Position numbers and translations under genes: made by a program | Source of the DNA: Thermoguttaceae bacterium | GTDB lineage: Bacteria > Planctomycetota > Planctomycetia > Pirellulales > Thermoguttaceae | Assembly (NCBI GenBank): GCA_024653385.1 | Contig: JANLFZ010000460.1 | Coordinates: forward strand, 1-5,079 | Length of the DNA: 5,079 bases | Direction of reading: 5' to 3' | Shown here: positions 1-5,079 of the stretch, piece by piece | Numbering within the stretch: the first letter of the stretch is position 1 | Layout of the letters: the number at the start of each line of letters is the position of its first letter | The notes under the pieces: generated by a model | What the model was told of the DNA's origin: nothing | Seen by the model: only the letters and a program-made list of their open reading frames with translations | Databases searched by the model: none

Positions 1-2
1 GC

Positions 3-1223
3 CAGACTCCGCCGGGGCCGGGCGAGACGATGATCTCGGACGACGACGGCGGAGTCTTGATCGCCTCGGACAACGCCGAGGCACTCGACGAATTCGAGCG
101 ACTGCTTCAGACGCTCGGCGGCAGCGCGATGTCGAACAAACCGGAAATCACGATCTTCTACCTGAAGCACGCCAAGGCCGCGGTCGTCGGCGAGACGCTG
201 GATCAGATCTTCGGCGGCGGTACCGGGGGTGGTGATGGGGGTGGCGGGTCGCTTTTGGGCGACTTGGCCGGCGCCGCCATCGGCGGACCCGGGGGGAACC
301 TCATCGGAACCCTCTTGGGGGGCGACACCGGCAGCTCGCTGCGTCCCACGGGCCAGATTCAAATCACGCCGGACCCGCGCCTCAACGCCCTGGTCGTCCA
401 AGCGAACCCCACCGATCTGGACATGATCGAGCGGCTCTTGAAGATCCTCGACCAGCCGGAAAGCCCCGAGGAGATCCTCGCCCAGTCCAAGCCTTGGCTG
501 ATCCCGGTGAAGAACACTCAGGCCTCGGAGATCGCCGAGATCGTCCGGGGGCTCTACCAAGACCGGATGGTCGCCGGGCCGAATGCCCCGCAGCGGCCTC
601 CGTCGCCGCAGGAGTTCATCCAGATGCTGCGCGGGGGCGCGGGCGGAGGGCGCCGCGGAGGCGGCGGACGCCGCGGGGCCACGGAAGACGTCCCGAAAAT
701 GTCGATCGGCGTCGACAACCGCACCAACTCGGTCGTGGTGGTCGCTCCGTACTCCCTGTACCAGGAAGTCAAGCAACTGGTCGAGGAACTCGACGAAATG
801 GCGGCGGCCGAGACCAACGAGTCGATGGAAGTCGTCAGCCTCAAGAACACGAACTCCGAAGCCGTGCGCCGGGCCCTTACCGCCATGATGGGCGACAGCG
901 TGCGGTTCGGACAGGGGTCGTCCGGACGCCCATCGGGCCAGCCGGGCGGTCCCCCGCAAGATGGGTCCCAGGGGTTCCGCGGGTTCTCGCGCCGCGGATT
1001 CGGCGGCTTCACGCCGGGAATGCCCTTCGGCGGCGGCTTCCCCACCCCGGGATTCCAACCAGGATTCCAACCTTCGTTCCAGGGACCGATGCAATCGCCT
1101 TTCGGCCAGGGATTCGGTGGGCGTTCGGGTCGTGGAGGCATGGGCGGTTCGCGGTTCGGCACGCCCGGCGGCGGAACCCGGGGTGGCTTCGGAGGCCGGG
1201 GTGGCGGTGGTTCAGGCCGCTAA
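3..1223 (+). CDS. Secretin N-domain (NolW-like) repeat protein, 3' part; start outside the window
   Basis: The reading frame is open through the left edge: codons from position 3 read QTPPGPGET before the first ATG at 30. I therefore treat it as a 5'-truncated gene and not as a gene starting at 30. Residues below are numbered from that ATG. Residues 1-29 look like the end of one module (LIASDNAEALDEFERLL). Residues 37-142 form a full module: ITIFYLKHAKAAVVGETLDQ, a Gly-rich insertion at about 64-103, then ITPDPRLNALVVQANPTDLD and a helix ending LDQP. Residues 154-257 form another (WLIPVKNTQASEIAEIV, Gly/Arg insertion, VDNRTNSVVVVAP). A half module starts near 266 (MEVVSLKNTNSEAVRRAL). The alternation of strands with a TN.LVV core is typical of the N1/N2 domains of GspD/PilQ secretins. 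No C-terminal secretin barrel follows; the last ~100 residues are a Gly/Arg/Phe/Pro/Gln-rich tail. A scaffold or envelope role is inference, and the localisation signal would lie upstream. Family assignment is fairly sure, function is not. Confidence 0.85.
   Translation, partial: QTPPGPGETMISDDDGGVLIASDNAEALDEFERLLQTLGGSAMSNKPEITIFYLKHAKAAVVGETLDQIFGGGTGGGDGGGGSLLGDLAGAAIGGPGGNLIGTLLGGDTGSSLRPTGQIQITPDPRLNALVVQANPTDLDMIERLLKILDQPESPEEILAQSKPWLIPVKNTQASEIAEIVRGLYQDRMVAGPNAPQRPPSPQEFIQMLRGGAGGGRRGGGGRRGATEDVPKMSIGVDNRTNSVVVVAPYSLYQEVKQLVEELDEMAAAETNESMEVVSLKNTNSEAVRRALTAMMGDSVRFGQGSSGRPSGQPGGPPQDGSQGFRGFSRRGFGGFTPGMPFGGGFPTPGFQPGFQPSFQGPMQSPFGQGFGGRSGRGGMGGSRFGTPGGGTRGGFGGRGGGGSGR
1050..1073 (+). 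repeat. Two tandem copies of a 12-bp unit in the secretin-like tail
   Basis: GGATTCCAACC occurs at 1050-1060 and again at 1062-1072, giving a 12-bp period in frame that encodes GFQPGFQP. A degenerate third unit follows (SFQGP). It suggests slippage-driven growth of the low-complexity tail. Confidence 0.7.
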
Positions 1224-1301
1224 GCGCCGACCGAATCGATCGCCGTGTACCGCGGCGACATCGCGGAGAATCGGCGGGAGCCCTGTCGCAAGCGCTCCTT
1301 T

Positions 1302-1330
1302 GCCGAGTGGTCTTGTTCCCGAATCTCGGC
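1302..1330 (-). terminator. Weak stem-loop just after the DUF5989 stop codon
   Basis: A 6-bp perfect stem (GCCGAG at 1302-1307 with CTCGGC at 1325-1330, 17-nt loop) begins immediately after the stop codon of the last minus-strand gene. It lies in the 108-bp gap between convergent genes. There is no T-tract on either strand, so it is not a canonical intrinsic terminator. A second 6-bp stem (1240-1245 with 1253-1258) lies closer to the plus-strand gene and also lacks a T-tract. Placement is suggestive, structure is weak. Confidence 0.2.
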
Positions 1331-1331
1331 G

Positions 1332-1523
1332 TCAGAACATCGTGTAGATGAACGGCGCCGCCCCCGTGCTGGCCACCAGCGAAAGCAGGCCCAAGAGCCC
1401 CAGCACCATCACGATCGGCAGAAGCCACCACTTCTTGTTTTCCGCCAGAAAGATCAAGAACTGCCCAGGCAGCGAAAGCGGCTTCTCGCGCGCAGCCCTC
1501 TCGAATTCGGTCATTTCCGGCAT
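1332..1523 (-). CDS. DUF5989 family small membrane protein
   Basis: This 63-residue protein has one predicted membrane helix at about 34-52. It carries the family hallmarks FLAENKKWWLLPIV (25-38) and a C-terminal APFIYTMF (56-63). The N-terminal ~24 residues are polar, with an amphipathic-looking stretch at 16-26. The family is usually 50-60 residues and is typically found beside an SxtJ protein and a NodU-type carbamoyltransferase, exactly as here. It may correspond to SxtK of saxitoxin clusters; that equivalence is from memory. The ATG start is well supported by an AAGGAGG site 6 nt upstream. It lies 12 nt after the SxtJ gene and is the last gene of the minus-strand run. Its molecular role is unknown; assisting membrane placement of the carbamoyltransferase or SxtJ is inference from neighbourhood. 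Confidence 0.93.
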   Translation of the reverse strand: MPEMTEFERAAREKPLSLPGQFLIFLAENKKWWLLPIVMVLGLLGLLSLVASTGAAPFIYTMF

Positions 1524-1527
1524 CGCA

Positions 1528-1536
1528 CTCCTCCTT
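1528..1536 (-). promoter_or_regulatory. Strong ribosome binding site of the DUF5989 gene, overlapping the sxtJ stop
   Basis: The minus strand reads TGAAGGAGGAGTGCGATG. The last A of the SxtJ stop codon (1536) is the first base of the AAGGAGGAG Shine-Dalgarno sequence. This fixes the DUF5989 start and suggests translational coupling or reinitiation. It is the best Shine-Dalgarno sequence I see among the minus-strand genes. Confidence 0.85.
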
Positions 1537-1940
1537 CATCCCTGACGCAAGTAGCTCGACGGGCCGGCCGGCGGTTTCTTCGGCTGCCAATAGGTCGCGG
1601 CCTCTCGGTCGAACCGCCGCTGGAGCGGATCGCGCCCGATCATGCGCATCGTCAGTCCCACGGGCACGAAGACCAGACAGTACACCAGCGCCAGAAGGAC
1701 CTCGCCCATCACCCAGCCAATGGGCAGGGCCACCGCGCTAAGGACAAGATACAGCGGCTTGACGACTGCCGGGCACGCCAACCCCAGTCCGGACCAGAAC
1801 ATCCCCGCGGTTGCCAGGGTCCATCCGATCTGCCCGCTTCCCCAAAGCCAGGCGATGCACGGAAAGACAACCAAGGCCGTTGCCGCGAACTGCCGGAGCT
1901 GCCGGGGCCGGGGGTTCCACTCAAAGTTGGCAAGCGACAC
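1536..1940 (-). CDS. sxtJ-like: SxtJ family membrane protein
   Basis: This 134-residue protein has the layout of the SxtJ family. A short polar N-terminus (FEWNPRPRQLRQFA, 6-19) is followed by hydrophobic segments at about 19-34, 38-56 and 63-98, the last long enough for two helices. A basic C-terminal tail follows, with the family-like GRDPL (102-106), an AATYW patch (114-118) and a terminal SSYLRQG. The start is GTG at 1940: it places the conserved W-N-P-x-x-x-x-L-R motif just after the N-terminus, and AGGAA lies 6 nt upstream. The gene follows the carbamoyltransferase by 48 nt and precedes DUF5989 by 12 nt. In saxitoxin clusters SxtJ lies next to the carbamoyltransferase SxtI. Homologues recur beside NodU-type enzymes in many phyla without a proven activity. 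A membrane partner or acceptor-handling role is inference. Family call is confident, function is not. Confidence 0.92.
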   Translation of the reverse strand: MSLANFEWNPRPRQLRQFAATALVVFPCIAWLWGSGQIGWTLATAGMFWSGLGLACPAVVKPLYLVLSAVALPIGWVMGEVLLALVYCLVFVPVGLTMRMIGRDPLQRRFDREAATYWQPKKPPAGPSSYLRQG

Positions 1941-1946
1941 GGTTGG

Positions 1947-1960
1947 TTCCTATTCCTTCC
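1947..1960 (-). promoter_or_regulatory. Ribosome binding site of the sxtJ-like gene
   Basis: The minus strand reads GGAAGGAATAGGAACCAACC directly before the GTG at 1940. The AGGAA at 1951-1947 has a 6-nt spacer, and a second purine block (GGAAGGA, 1960-1954) lies further up. This supports the GTG start, since no ATG is found nearby in frame. Confidence 0.5.
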
Positions 1961-1988
1961 TGAGGCAACCGCTCGGTCGGACAGGCCC

Positions 1989-3830
1989 TTAGTCCAACGC
2001 GAAAGCGGCCAGGTGCCTGCGGCGGTCCTCCTCGCCGACGCGCCGGCGCTGCGACTCCTTCGAGAGGACGTGCCGACCGAGCACCAGCGCGTCCATGTCG
2101 GTCATCAAGAAGCACCGCCAGGCGTCCTCGGGCGTGCAGACGATCGGCTCGCTCCGCACGTTGAAGCTCGTATTGACCATCACCGGGCAACCGGTGCGCT
2201 GATAAAACCGGCTCAGGAGCTTGTGGAGCAGGGGATGCCGCGCGCGGTCGACGGTCTGGACGCGAGCCGAGTAATCGACGTGGGTCACCGCGGGGATCGA
2301 CGACCGGCAATAGCGCAGCTTCTCGATGCCGAACGCCCGCTGTTGCGCCGCCCCGATCGGCTGGCGCACCGACTCGGCCACCGGCGCGACCAGCAGCATG
2401 TAGGGGCTGTCTTCGCCCGGCCGCATCTCGAAATACTCGTGGACGTGCTCGCGGAGCACGATCGGCGCGAAGGGCCTAAACGACTCGCGAAACTTGATCT
2501 TCAGGTTCATCACCGACTGCATCGTGCGGTTTCGCGCATCACCCAGGATGCTCCGAGCGCCCAGGGCCCGGGGGCCGAACTCCATGCGGCCCTGGAACCA
2601 TCCGACGACTTTGCCGTCGGCAATGAGGCCGGCCACCAGGTCGCACAGCTCGTCGTCGTCGGCGCACGTCGAATAGACTGCCCCGTGGCGATCGAGCAGC
2701 TCGGCGATCTCGTCGTCGCTGTACGCCGGGCCGAGAAACGAGCCACGCTGGCAGTCCATTCCGCCCGGACGGCGCGGCTTCTCGAGAAGTTGATGCCAGA
2801 CGAACAAGGCCGCGCCGAGGGCCCCGCCGGCGTCGCCGGCCGCGGGTTGGATCCACAGCCGCTCGAACGGCCCCTCGCGCAGAATGCGCCCGTTGCCCAC
2901 GCAGTTCAGCGCTACCCCGCCCGCCATCACCAGATTCTTCAGGCCGGTCTGCCGATGGACGTGCCGCGCCGTACGGAGCATGATTTCCTCGGTGACCGCC
3001 TGGACCGAGGCCGCCAGGTCCATTTCGCGCTGGGTGACGGGCGACTCGGGCTTGCGCGGCGGACCGCCGAACAGCCGCTCGAAGGCCCGCGACGTCATCG
3101 TCAGGCCTTGGCAGTAGTTGAAGTACCGCATGTCCATGCGGTACGAACCGTCTTCCTTCAAATCGACGAGCTTCTCGAGAATCAGGTCCTTGTAGACAGG
3201 GGTGCCGTAGGGCGCTAACCCCATCAGCTTGTACTCGCCGCTATTGACCCGAAAACCCGTAAAGTAGGTGAACGCCGAATAGAGCAGGCCCAGCGAGTGG
3301 GGAAAGCGGATCTCGTGGGTCAATGTCACGCGATTCCCGCGGCCCACGCCCAGGCAGGTCGTGGACCATTCGCCCACGCCGTCGAAGGTGATGATGGCCG
3401 CCTCGTCGAAGGGGGAGGGAAAGAAGGCGCTGGCCGCGTGCGACTCGTGATGGTCGGTGAACACCAATGGGCCCGCATAGCGTCCCGCGAGCCCGCGCTT
3501 CATCTCCCGGGGCAAATGAAGCTTCTGCGAGAGCCACAGCGGCATGGCCTTGCGAAACGACCGGAAGCCCAGCGGGGCAAACGCCAGGTATGTCTCGAGC
3601 AAACGCTCGAACTTGGCCAGCGGCTTGTCGTAGAAGGCCACGTAGTCGAGTTGTTCGGGCGCTAGCCGCGCCTCGGCCAGGCAGTAGTCGACCGCGTGCT
3701 GAGGGAAGCGGTAGTCGTGCTTCCGGCGCGTGAAGCGCTCTTCCTGGGCCGCGGCGACGATTTCGCCATCAACGACCAGGGCGGCGGCCGAATCGTGGTA
3801 GTAGGCCGATAGGCCGAGGATCGCAGTCAT
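1989..3830 (-). CDS. O-carbamoyltransferase, NodU/CmcH/TobZ (SxtI-like) family
   Basis: The 613-residue product matches the usual family length (about 570-620) and looks intact. The N-terminal Kae1/TsaD-like domain spans about 1-345 and shows GLSAYYHDSAAAL (6-18), QEERFTRRKHD (29-39), the metal-binding DHHESHAASAF (126-136, with H127/H128 and H131), TFDGVGEW (148-155), SGEYKLMGLAPYG (197-209), MAGGVALNC (302-310) and QPAAGDAGGALGAAL (328-342, D333). The C-terminal domain (about 360-570) carries GWFQGRMEFGPRALGARSIL (410-429) and VNTSFN (552-557). Family members make carbamoyl-adenylate from carbamoyl phosphate and ATP, then carbamoylate a hydroxyl on a sugar, antibiotic or toxin. The protein should be cytosolic, perhaps held at the membrane by the two downstream products. 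The acceptor cannot be read from the sequence. I chose ATG at 3830; an in-frame TTG at 3839 would add three residues. Neither has a clear Shine-Dalgarno sequence. Confidence 0.96.
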   Translation of the reverse strand: MTAILGLSAYYHDSAAALVVDGEIVAAAQEERFTRRKHDYRFPQHAVDYCLAEARLAPEQLDYVAFYDKPLAKFERLLETYLAFAPLGFRSFRKAMPLWLSQKLHLPREMKRGLAGRYAGPLVFTDHHESHAASAFFPSPFDEAAIITFDGVGEWSTTCLGVGRGNRVTLTHEIRFPHSLGLLYSAFTYFTGFRVNSGEYKLMGLAPYGTPVYKDLILEKLVDLKEDGSYRMDMRYFNYCQGLTMTSRAFERLFGGPPRKPESPVTQREMDLAASVQAVTEEIMLRTARHVHRQTGLKNLVMAGGVALNCVGNGRILREGPFERLWIQPAAGDAGGALGAALFVWHQLLEKPRRPGGMDCQRGSFLGPAYSDDEIAELLDRHGAVYSTCADDDELCDLVAGLIADGKVVGWFQGRMEFGPRALGARSILGDARNRTMQSVMNLKIKFRESFRPFAPIVLREHVHEYFEMRPGEDSPYMLLVAPVAESVRQPIGAAQQRAFGIEKLRYCRSSIPAVTHVDYSARVQTVDRARHPLLHKLLSRFYQRTGCPVMVNTSFNVRSEPIVCTPEDAWRCFLMTDMDALVLGRHVLSKESQRRRVGEEDRRRHLAAFALD

Positions 3831-3877
3831 GCGGGGCAAACGCGCAAGATGGCTAGGCGAACAAGGCGCGTGTGATA

Positions 3878-4768
3878 TCAGAGCCCGCGGGGGCGAGTCA
3901 AGACCGATTTACCCAGAATCGTCCCGCAGTTCGCCAAATCCCCCGCCCCAACGTAGTCGATCCAGACTGCGTCGTTCATGTAGGTCCGCACGTACTCGTA
4001 CGTCATCAGGCCGTCACGCCGAGCGCCGGACGAGTTCTGAATGAGAAACACGCCGCCACCTGGCTGGGCGGGGTCGTCGCGAAAGCCCACCAAGAGGACG
4101 CTGTGGCCATCGCGCACCTCGGACCGAGGGCACATCTGGAGCACCCCGTTCTCCCAATGCTCGCGCTTGGGCCACAGAAACCCTCCGCAGACGGGCCAGC
4201 CCCGCTGAAGCGTGCGGCGGACATCGGCCAGTTGCTGGTCGTTCAGCCCCTTATTCGGATCCCATTCTTTGATCCAATGAAGCCGGAGGTCCGACGCCAA
4301 CACCGCCTTTGCCTCCGAGAGCGCTTTCTCGGTCGGCTTCAGGTGGGGATCGAAGTGATCGCGATAGGGCATTTCGCTTTCCGGGCAAATCCCGTACTCG
4401 CGGTAGCCTTTCCAAAGATCCGAAAAGAACCCGCCGTCGTCGGGGCGCCCCGTTACCTGGTTCGAGGCCCAGTTCAGAAACTCGACGCTCAGCCGCACGC
4501 CCTGCTGCCGCTTGGCGGCCAAGGCGTACTCCAAGGCACCGGTCACCACGAACGCCGAGCAGGTGCCCCGCGCGCCTTGGACGCGGGCCGGGAGGTTCCA
4601 TCGCTGGAAGTTCGGCCGAAGATCGACCGACGCGGGGGAGTGTGCCGGCCGGCCAGCCCCCACCGGCTCAGTACCCGGACACGGCGAGGCCGCGCAAGCC
4701 GCCAAGACCAAACTCCACACGACCCAGCCGCCGAGGCCCAATGAACCGACGATCCGAGAAGAACGCAT
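3878..4768 (-). CDS. Papain-like (C1 family) cysteine peptidase, predicted lipoprotein
   Basis: The product has 296 residues. A hydrophobic N-terminal segment (about 6-24) ends in a lipobox, LAAC at 22-25, so C25 is a likely lipidation site and the protein should be exported and membrane-anchored. After a Pro/Gly/Ala linker the catalytic domain starts near 47 (SVDLRPNF). The active site is QGARGTCSAF (64-73), with Q64 as oxyanion-hole residue and C70 as nucleophile. The histidine is in DGHSVLLVGF (220-229, H222), and N245 in LIQNSSG follows. This order Q-C-H-N is that of C1 peptidases. Papain's CWAF and NSWG are CSAF and NSSG here, so the two usual tryptophans are missing. There is no I29-type propeptide. 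The ATG at 4768 has no clear Shine-Dalgarno sequence but gives a complete signal peptide. The gene ends 47 nt before the carbamoyltransferase on the same strand, so co-transcription is possible. Substrate unknown. Confidence 0.88.
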   Translation of the reverse strand: MRSSRIVGSLGLGGWVVWSLVLAACAASPCPGTEPVGAGRPAHSPASVDLRPNFQRWNLPARVQGARGTCSAFVVTGALEYALAAKRQQGVRLSVEFLNWASNQVTGRPDDGGFFSDLWKGYREYGICPESEMPYRDHFDPHLKPTEKALSEAKAVLASDLRLHWIKEWDPNKGLNDQQLADVRRTLQRGWPVCGGFLWPKREHWENGVLQMCPRSEVRDGHSVLLVGFRDDPAQPGGGVFLIQNSSGARRDGLMTYEYVRTYMNDAVWIDYVGAGDLANCGTILGKSVLTRPRGL

Positions 4769-4847
4769 GTGGCAACCGACGACCCAGGCGGCGAAACGGG
4801 CTCAAAGCGGGAAAGGGAACCGTTGACAGGCCGGAGACTGGCTCGTC

Positions 4848-4870
4848 TTTCGGCCCCTTGCGGGCCGAAA
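4848..4870. other. Perfect 9-bp stem-loop A
   Basis: TTTCGGCCC at 4848-4856 pairs exactly with GGGCCGAAA at 4862-4870 across a 5-nt loop (CTTGC). On the plus strand the stem is followed by As, and on the minus strand by GACGAG, so neither direction has the T-tract of a canonical terminator. It is better read as part of the palindromic element. Confidence 0.7.
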
Positions 4871-4879
4871 AACGTGCCC

Positions 4880-4903
4880 GTCCCCTTCCCGCCCGAAGGG
4901 GAC
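4880..4903 (-). terminator. Perfect 9-bp stem-loop B, possible terminator of the upstream minus-strand gene
   Basis: GTCCCCTTC at 4880-4888 pairs exactly with GAAGGGGAC at 4895-4903 across a 6-nt loop. On the minus strand it starts 24 nt after the stop codon of the CxxC gene and is followed, after 7 nt, by TTTTT (4872-4868). That is too distant for a textbook terminator but could act as a weak one. GGGGAC can alternatively pair with GTCCCC at 4905-4910, so two structures compete. The stem is certain; the terminator role is inference. Confidence 0.4.
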
Positions 4904-4927
4904 AGTCCCCGTGAACGGTTACGGCCG

Positions 4928-5079
4928 TCAATTCTTGCTGAAATCCAACAACTTGGCGACCTCGCGGCCCAAGGGGTTCTTGCCAAAGCGCTTGCGGCAC
5001 TCGGGACACAGGTCGAAACGCAGTTCCTGATAGACGTCGTCGCCGATCTGGTCGCCGTGCGAGTTTTCGAGCTGCTCCA
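4928..5079 (-). CDS. Small CxxC (putative zinc-binding) protein, C-terminal fragment
   Basis: The minus-strand frame enters at the right edge and runs 49 codons to a TGA at 4930-4928; its start lies outside the window. The visible residues contain SHGDQIGDDVYQELRF (6-21), then LCPECRKRFG (23-32) and a conserved-looking end LGREVAKLLDFSKN (36-49). The CPEC pair looks like one half of a zinc ribbon whose other CxxC would lie upstream. Short proteins ending this way recur, as I recall, as hypothetical proteins in planctomycetes. The acidic HGD..GDD stretch before the CxxC is also typical of them. Function is unknown. The clean frame, the motif and the hairpin after the stop support a real gene. 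It is followed by 159 bp without coding before the peptidase gene. Confidence 0.75.
   Translation of the reverse strand, partial: EQLENSHGDQIGDDVYQELRFDLCPECRKRFGKNPLGREVAKLLDFSKN

Larger units (their letters stand above)
4818..4920. repeat. Composite palindromic intergenic element, REP-like candidate
   Basis: This non-coding stretch holds two perfect 9-bp stem-loops (listed separately). It is bracketed by inverted ends: AACCGTTGAC at 4818-4827 against GTGAACGGTT at 4911-4920, 9 of 10 pairing. Words such as GGGGACAGTCCCC (4898-4910) resemble the intergenic palindromes seen in many copies in planctomycete and other environmental genomes, often with Y1/RAYT-type transposases. That resemblance is from memory, and only one copy is in this window. 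It fills most of the 159-bp gap between the small CxxC gene and the peptidase gene, so it may also contain the promoter region of the latter; I find no convincing -35/-10 pair on the minus strand. Confidence 0.5.

Noticed and set aside
30..32. ATG as the true start of the secretin-like protein
   Set aside because: The frame is open to the left edge, there is no Shine-Dalgarno sequence, and the first visible residues are the middle of a module. The real start is upstream of the window.
554..1162. A 202-codon minus-strand frame inside the secretin-like gene
   Set aside because: Its Pro/Arg-rich translation mirrors the Gly-rich tail of the plus-strand gene. It has no motif of its own.
1245..3218. 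A 657-codon plus-strand open frame antisense to the cassette
   Set aside because: It overlaps DUF5989, SxtJ and the carbamoyltransferase, whose products have clear family motifs. Its translation is Arg/His/Gln/Pro-rich with no recognisable domain, as expected from the reverse strand of GC-rich coding DNA.
3831..3877. Terminator or promoter between the peptidase and carbamoyltransferase genes
   Set aside because: Only a short TGATATCA palindrome at 3873-3880 is present. There is no hairpin with T-tract and no convincing -35/-10 pair.
3872..4744. A 290-codon plus-strand open frame antisense to the peptidase
   Set aside because: The opposite strand encodes a complete peptidase with signal peptide and Q-C-H-N active site. 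This frame shows no domain and is a shadow of high GC.
4823..4852. TTGACA on the plus strand as a promoter -35 box
   Set aside because: No -10-like hexamer lies at the right distance and no plus-strand gene follows. The match falls in the inverted end of the palindromic element.
1..5079. CRISPR array, tRNA/rRNA genes, phage or insertion sequence genes
   Set aside because: I see no regularly spaced direct repeats, no tRNA or rRNA-like sequence, and no transposase, integrase or phage motifs in any frame.

Overview
The window is GC-rich and densely coding. Three things suggest a planctomycete, probably of Pirellula type. One is a secretin-N-repeat protein with long glycine-rich loops and tail. 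The second is a small CPEC protein ending in an LGREV..LLDFS-like C-terminus. The third is a carbamoyltransferase/SxtJ/DUF5989 cassette. This placement rests on recalled family distribution and was not tested by a search.

Layout: positions 3-1223 (+) hold the 3' part of a protein built from secretin N-type (NolW-like) modules, ending in a Gly/Arg/Phe/Pro-rich tail with no secretin barrel. It converges on a run of four minus-strand genes across a gap of 108 bp. In transcription order these are a predicted lipoprotein papain-like (C1) peptidase (4768-3878), a NodU/CmcH-type O-carbamoyltransferase (3830-1989), an SxtJ-family membrane protein (1940-1536) and a 63-residue DUF5989 membrane protein (1523-1332). 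The gaps are 47, 48 and 12 nt, so the four could form one transcript. The last two genes are tightly coupled: the ribosome binding site of the DUF5989 gene starts on the final base of the sxtJ stop codon.

Upstream of the peptidase lies a 159-bp non-coding stretch with two perfect 9-bp stem-loops, bracketed by near-perfect inverted ends. It looks like a REP-like palindromic repeat. At the right edge, 4928-5079 (-) is the C-terminal 49 codons of a small CxxC protein whose start lies outside the window.

Working model: the carbamoyltransferase makes carbamoyl-adenylate from carbamoyl phosphate and ATP and carbamoylates a hydroxyl on an unknown acceptor. SxtJ and DUF5989 probably form its membrane partner, as in the sxtI-J-K arrangement of saxitoxin clusters. 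No acceptor-biosynthesis, glycosyltransferase or SGNH-hydrolase gene is visible, so the substrate is unknown. The link between the peptidase and the cassette rests only on shared strand and spacing. I see no CRISPR array, tRNA, rRNA, insertion sequence or prophage gene. The core module is a known gene neighbourhood rather than a new system. The least explained items are its lack of an obvious substrate pathway, the adjoining peptidase, and the palindromic intergenic element.
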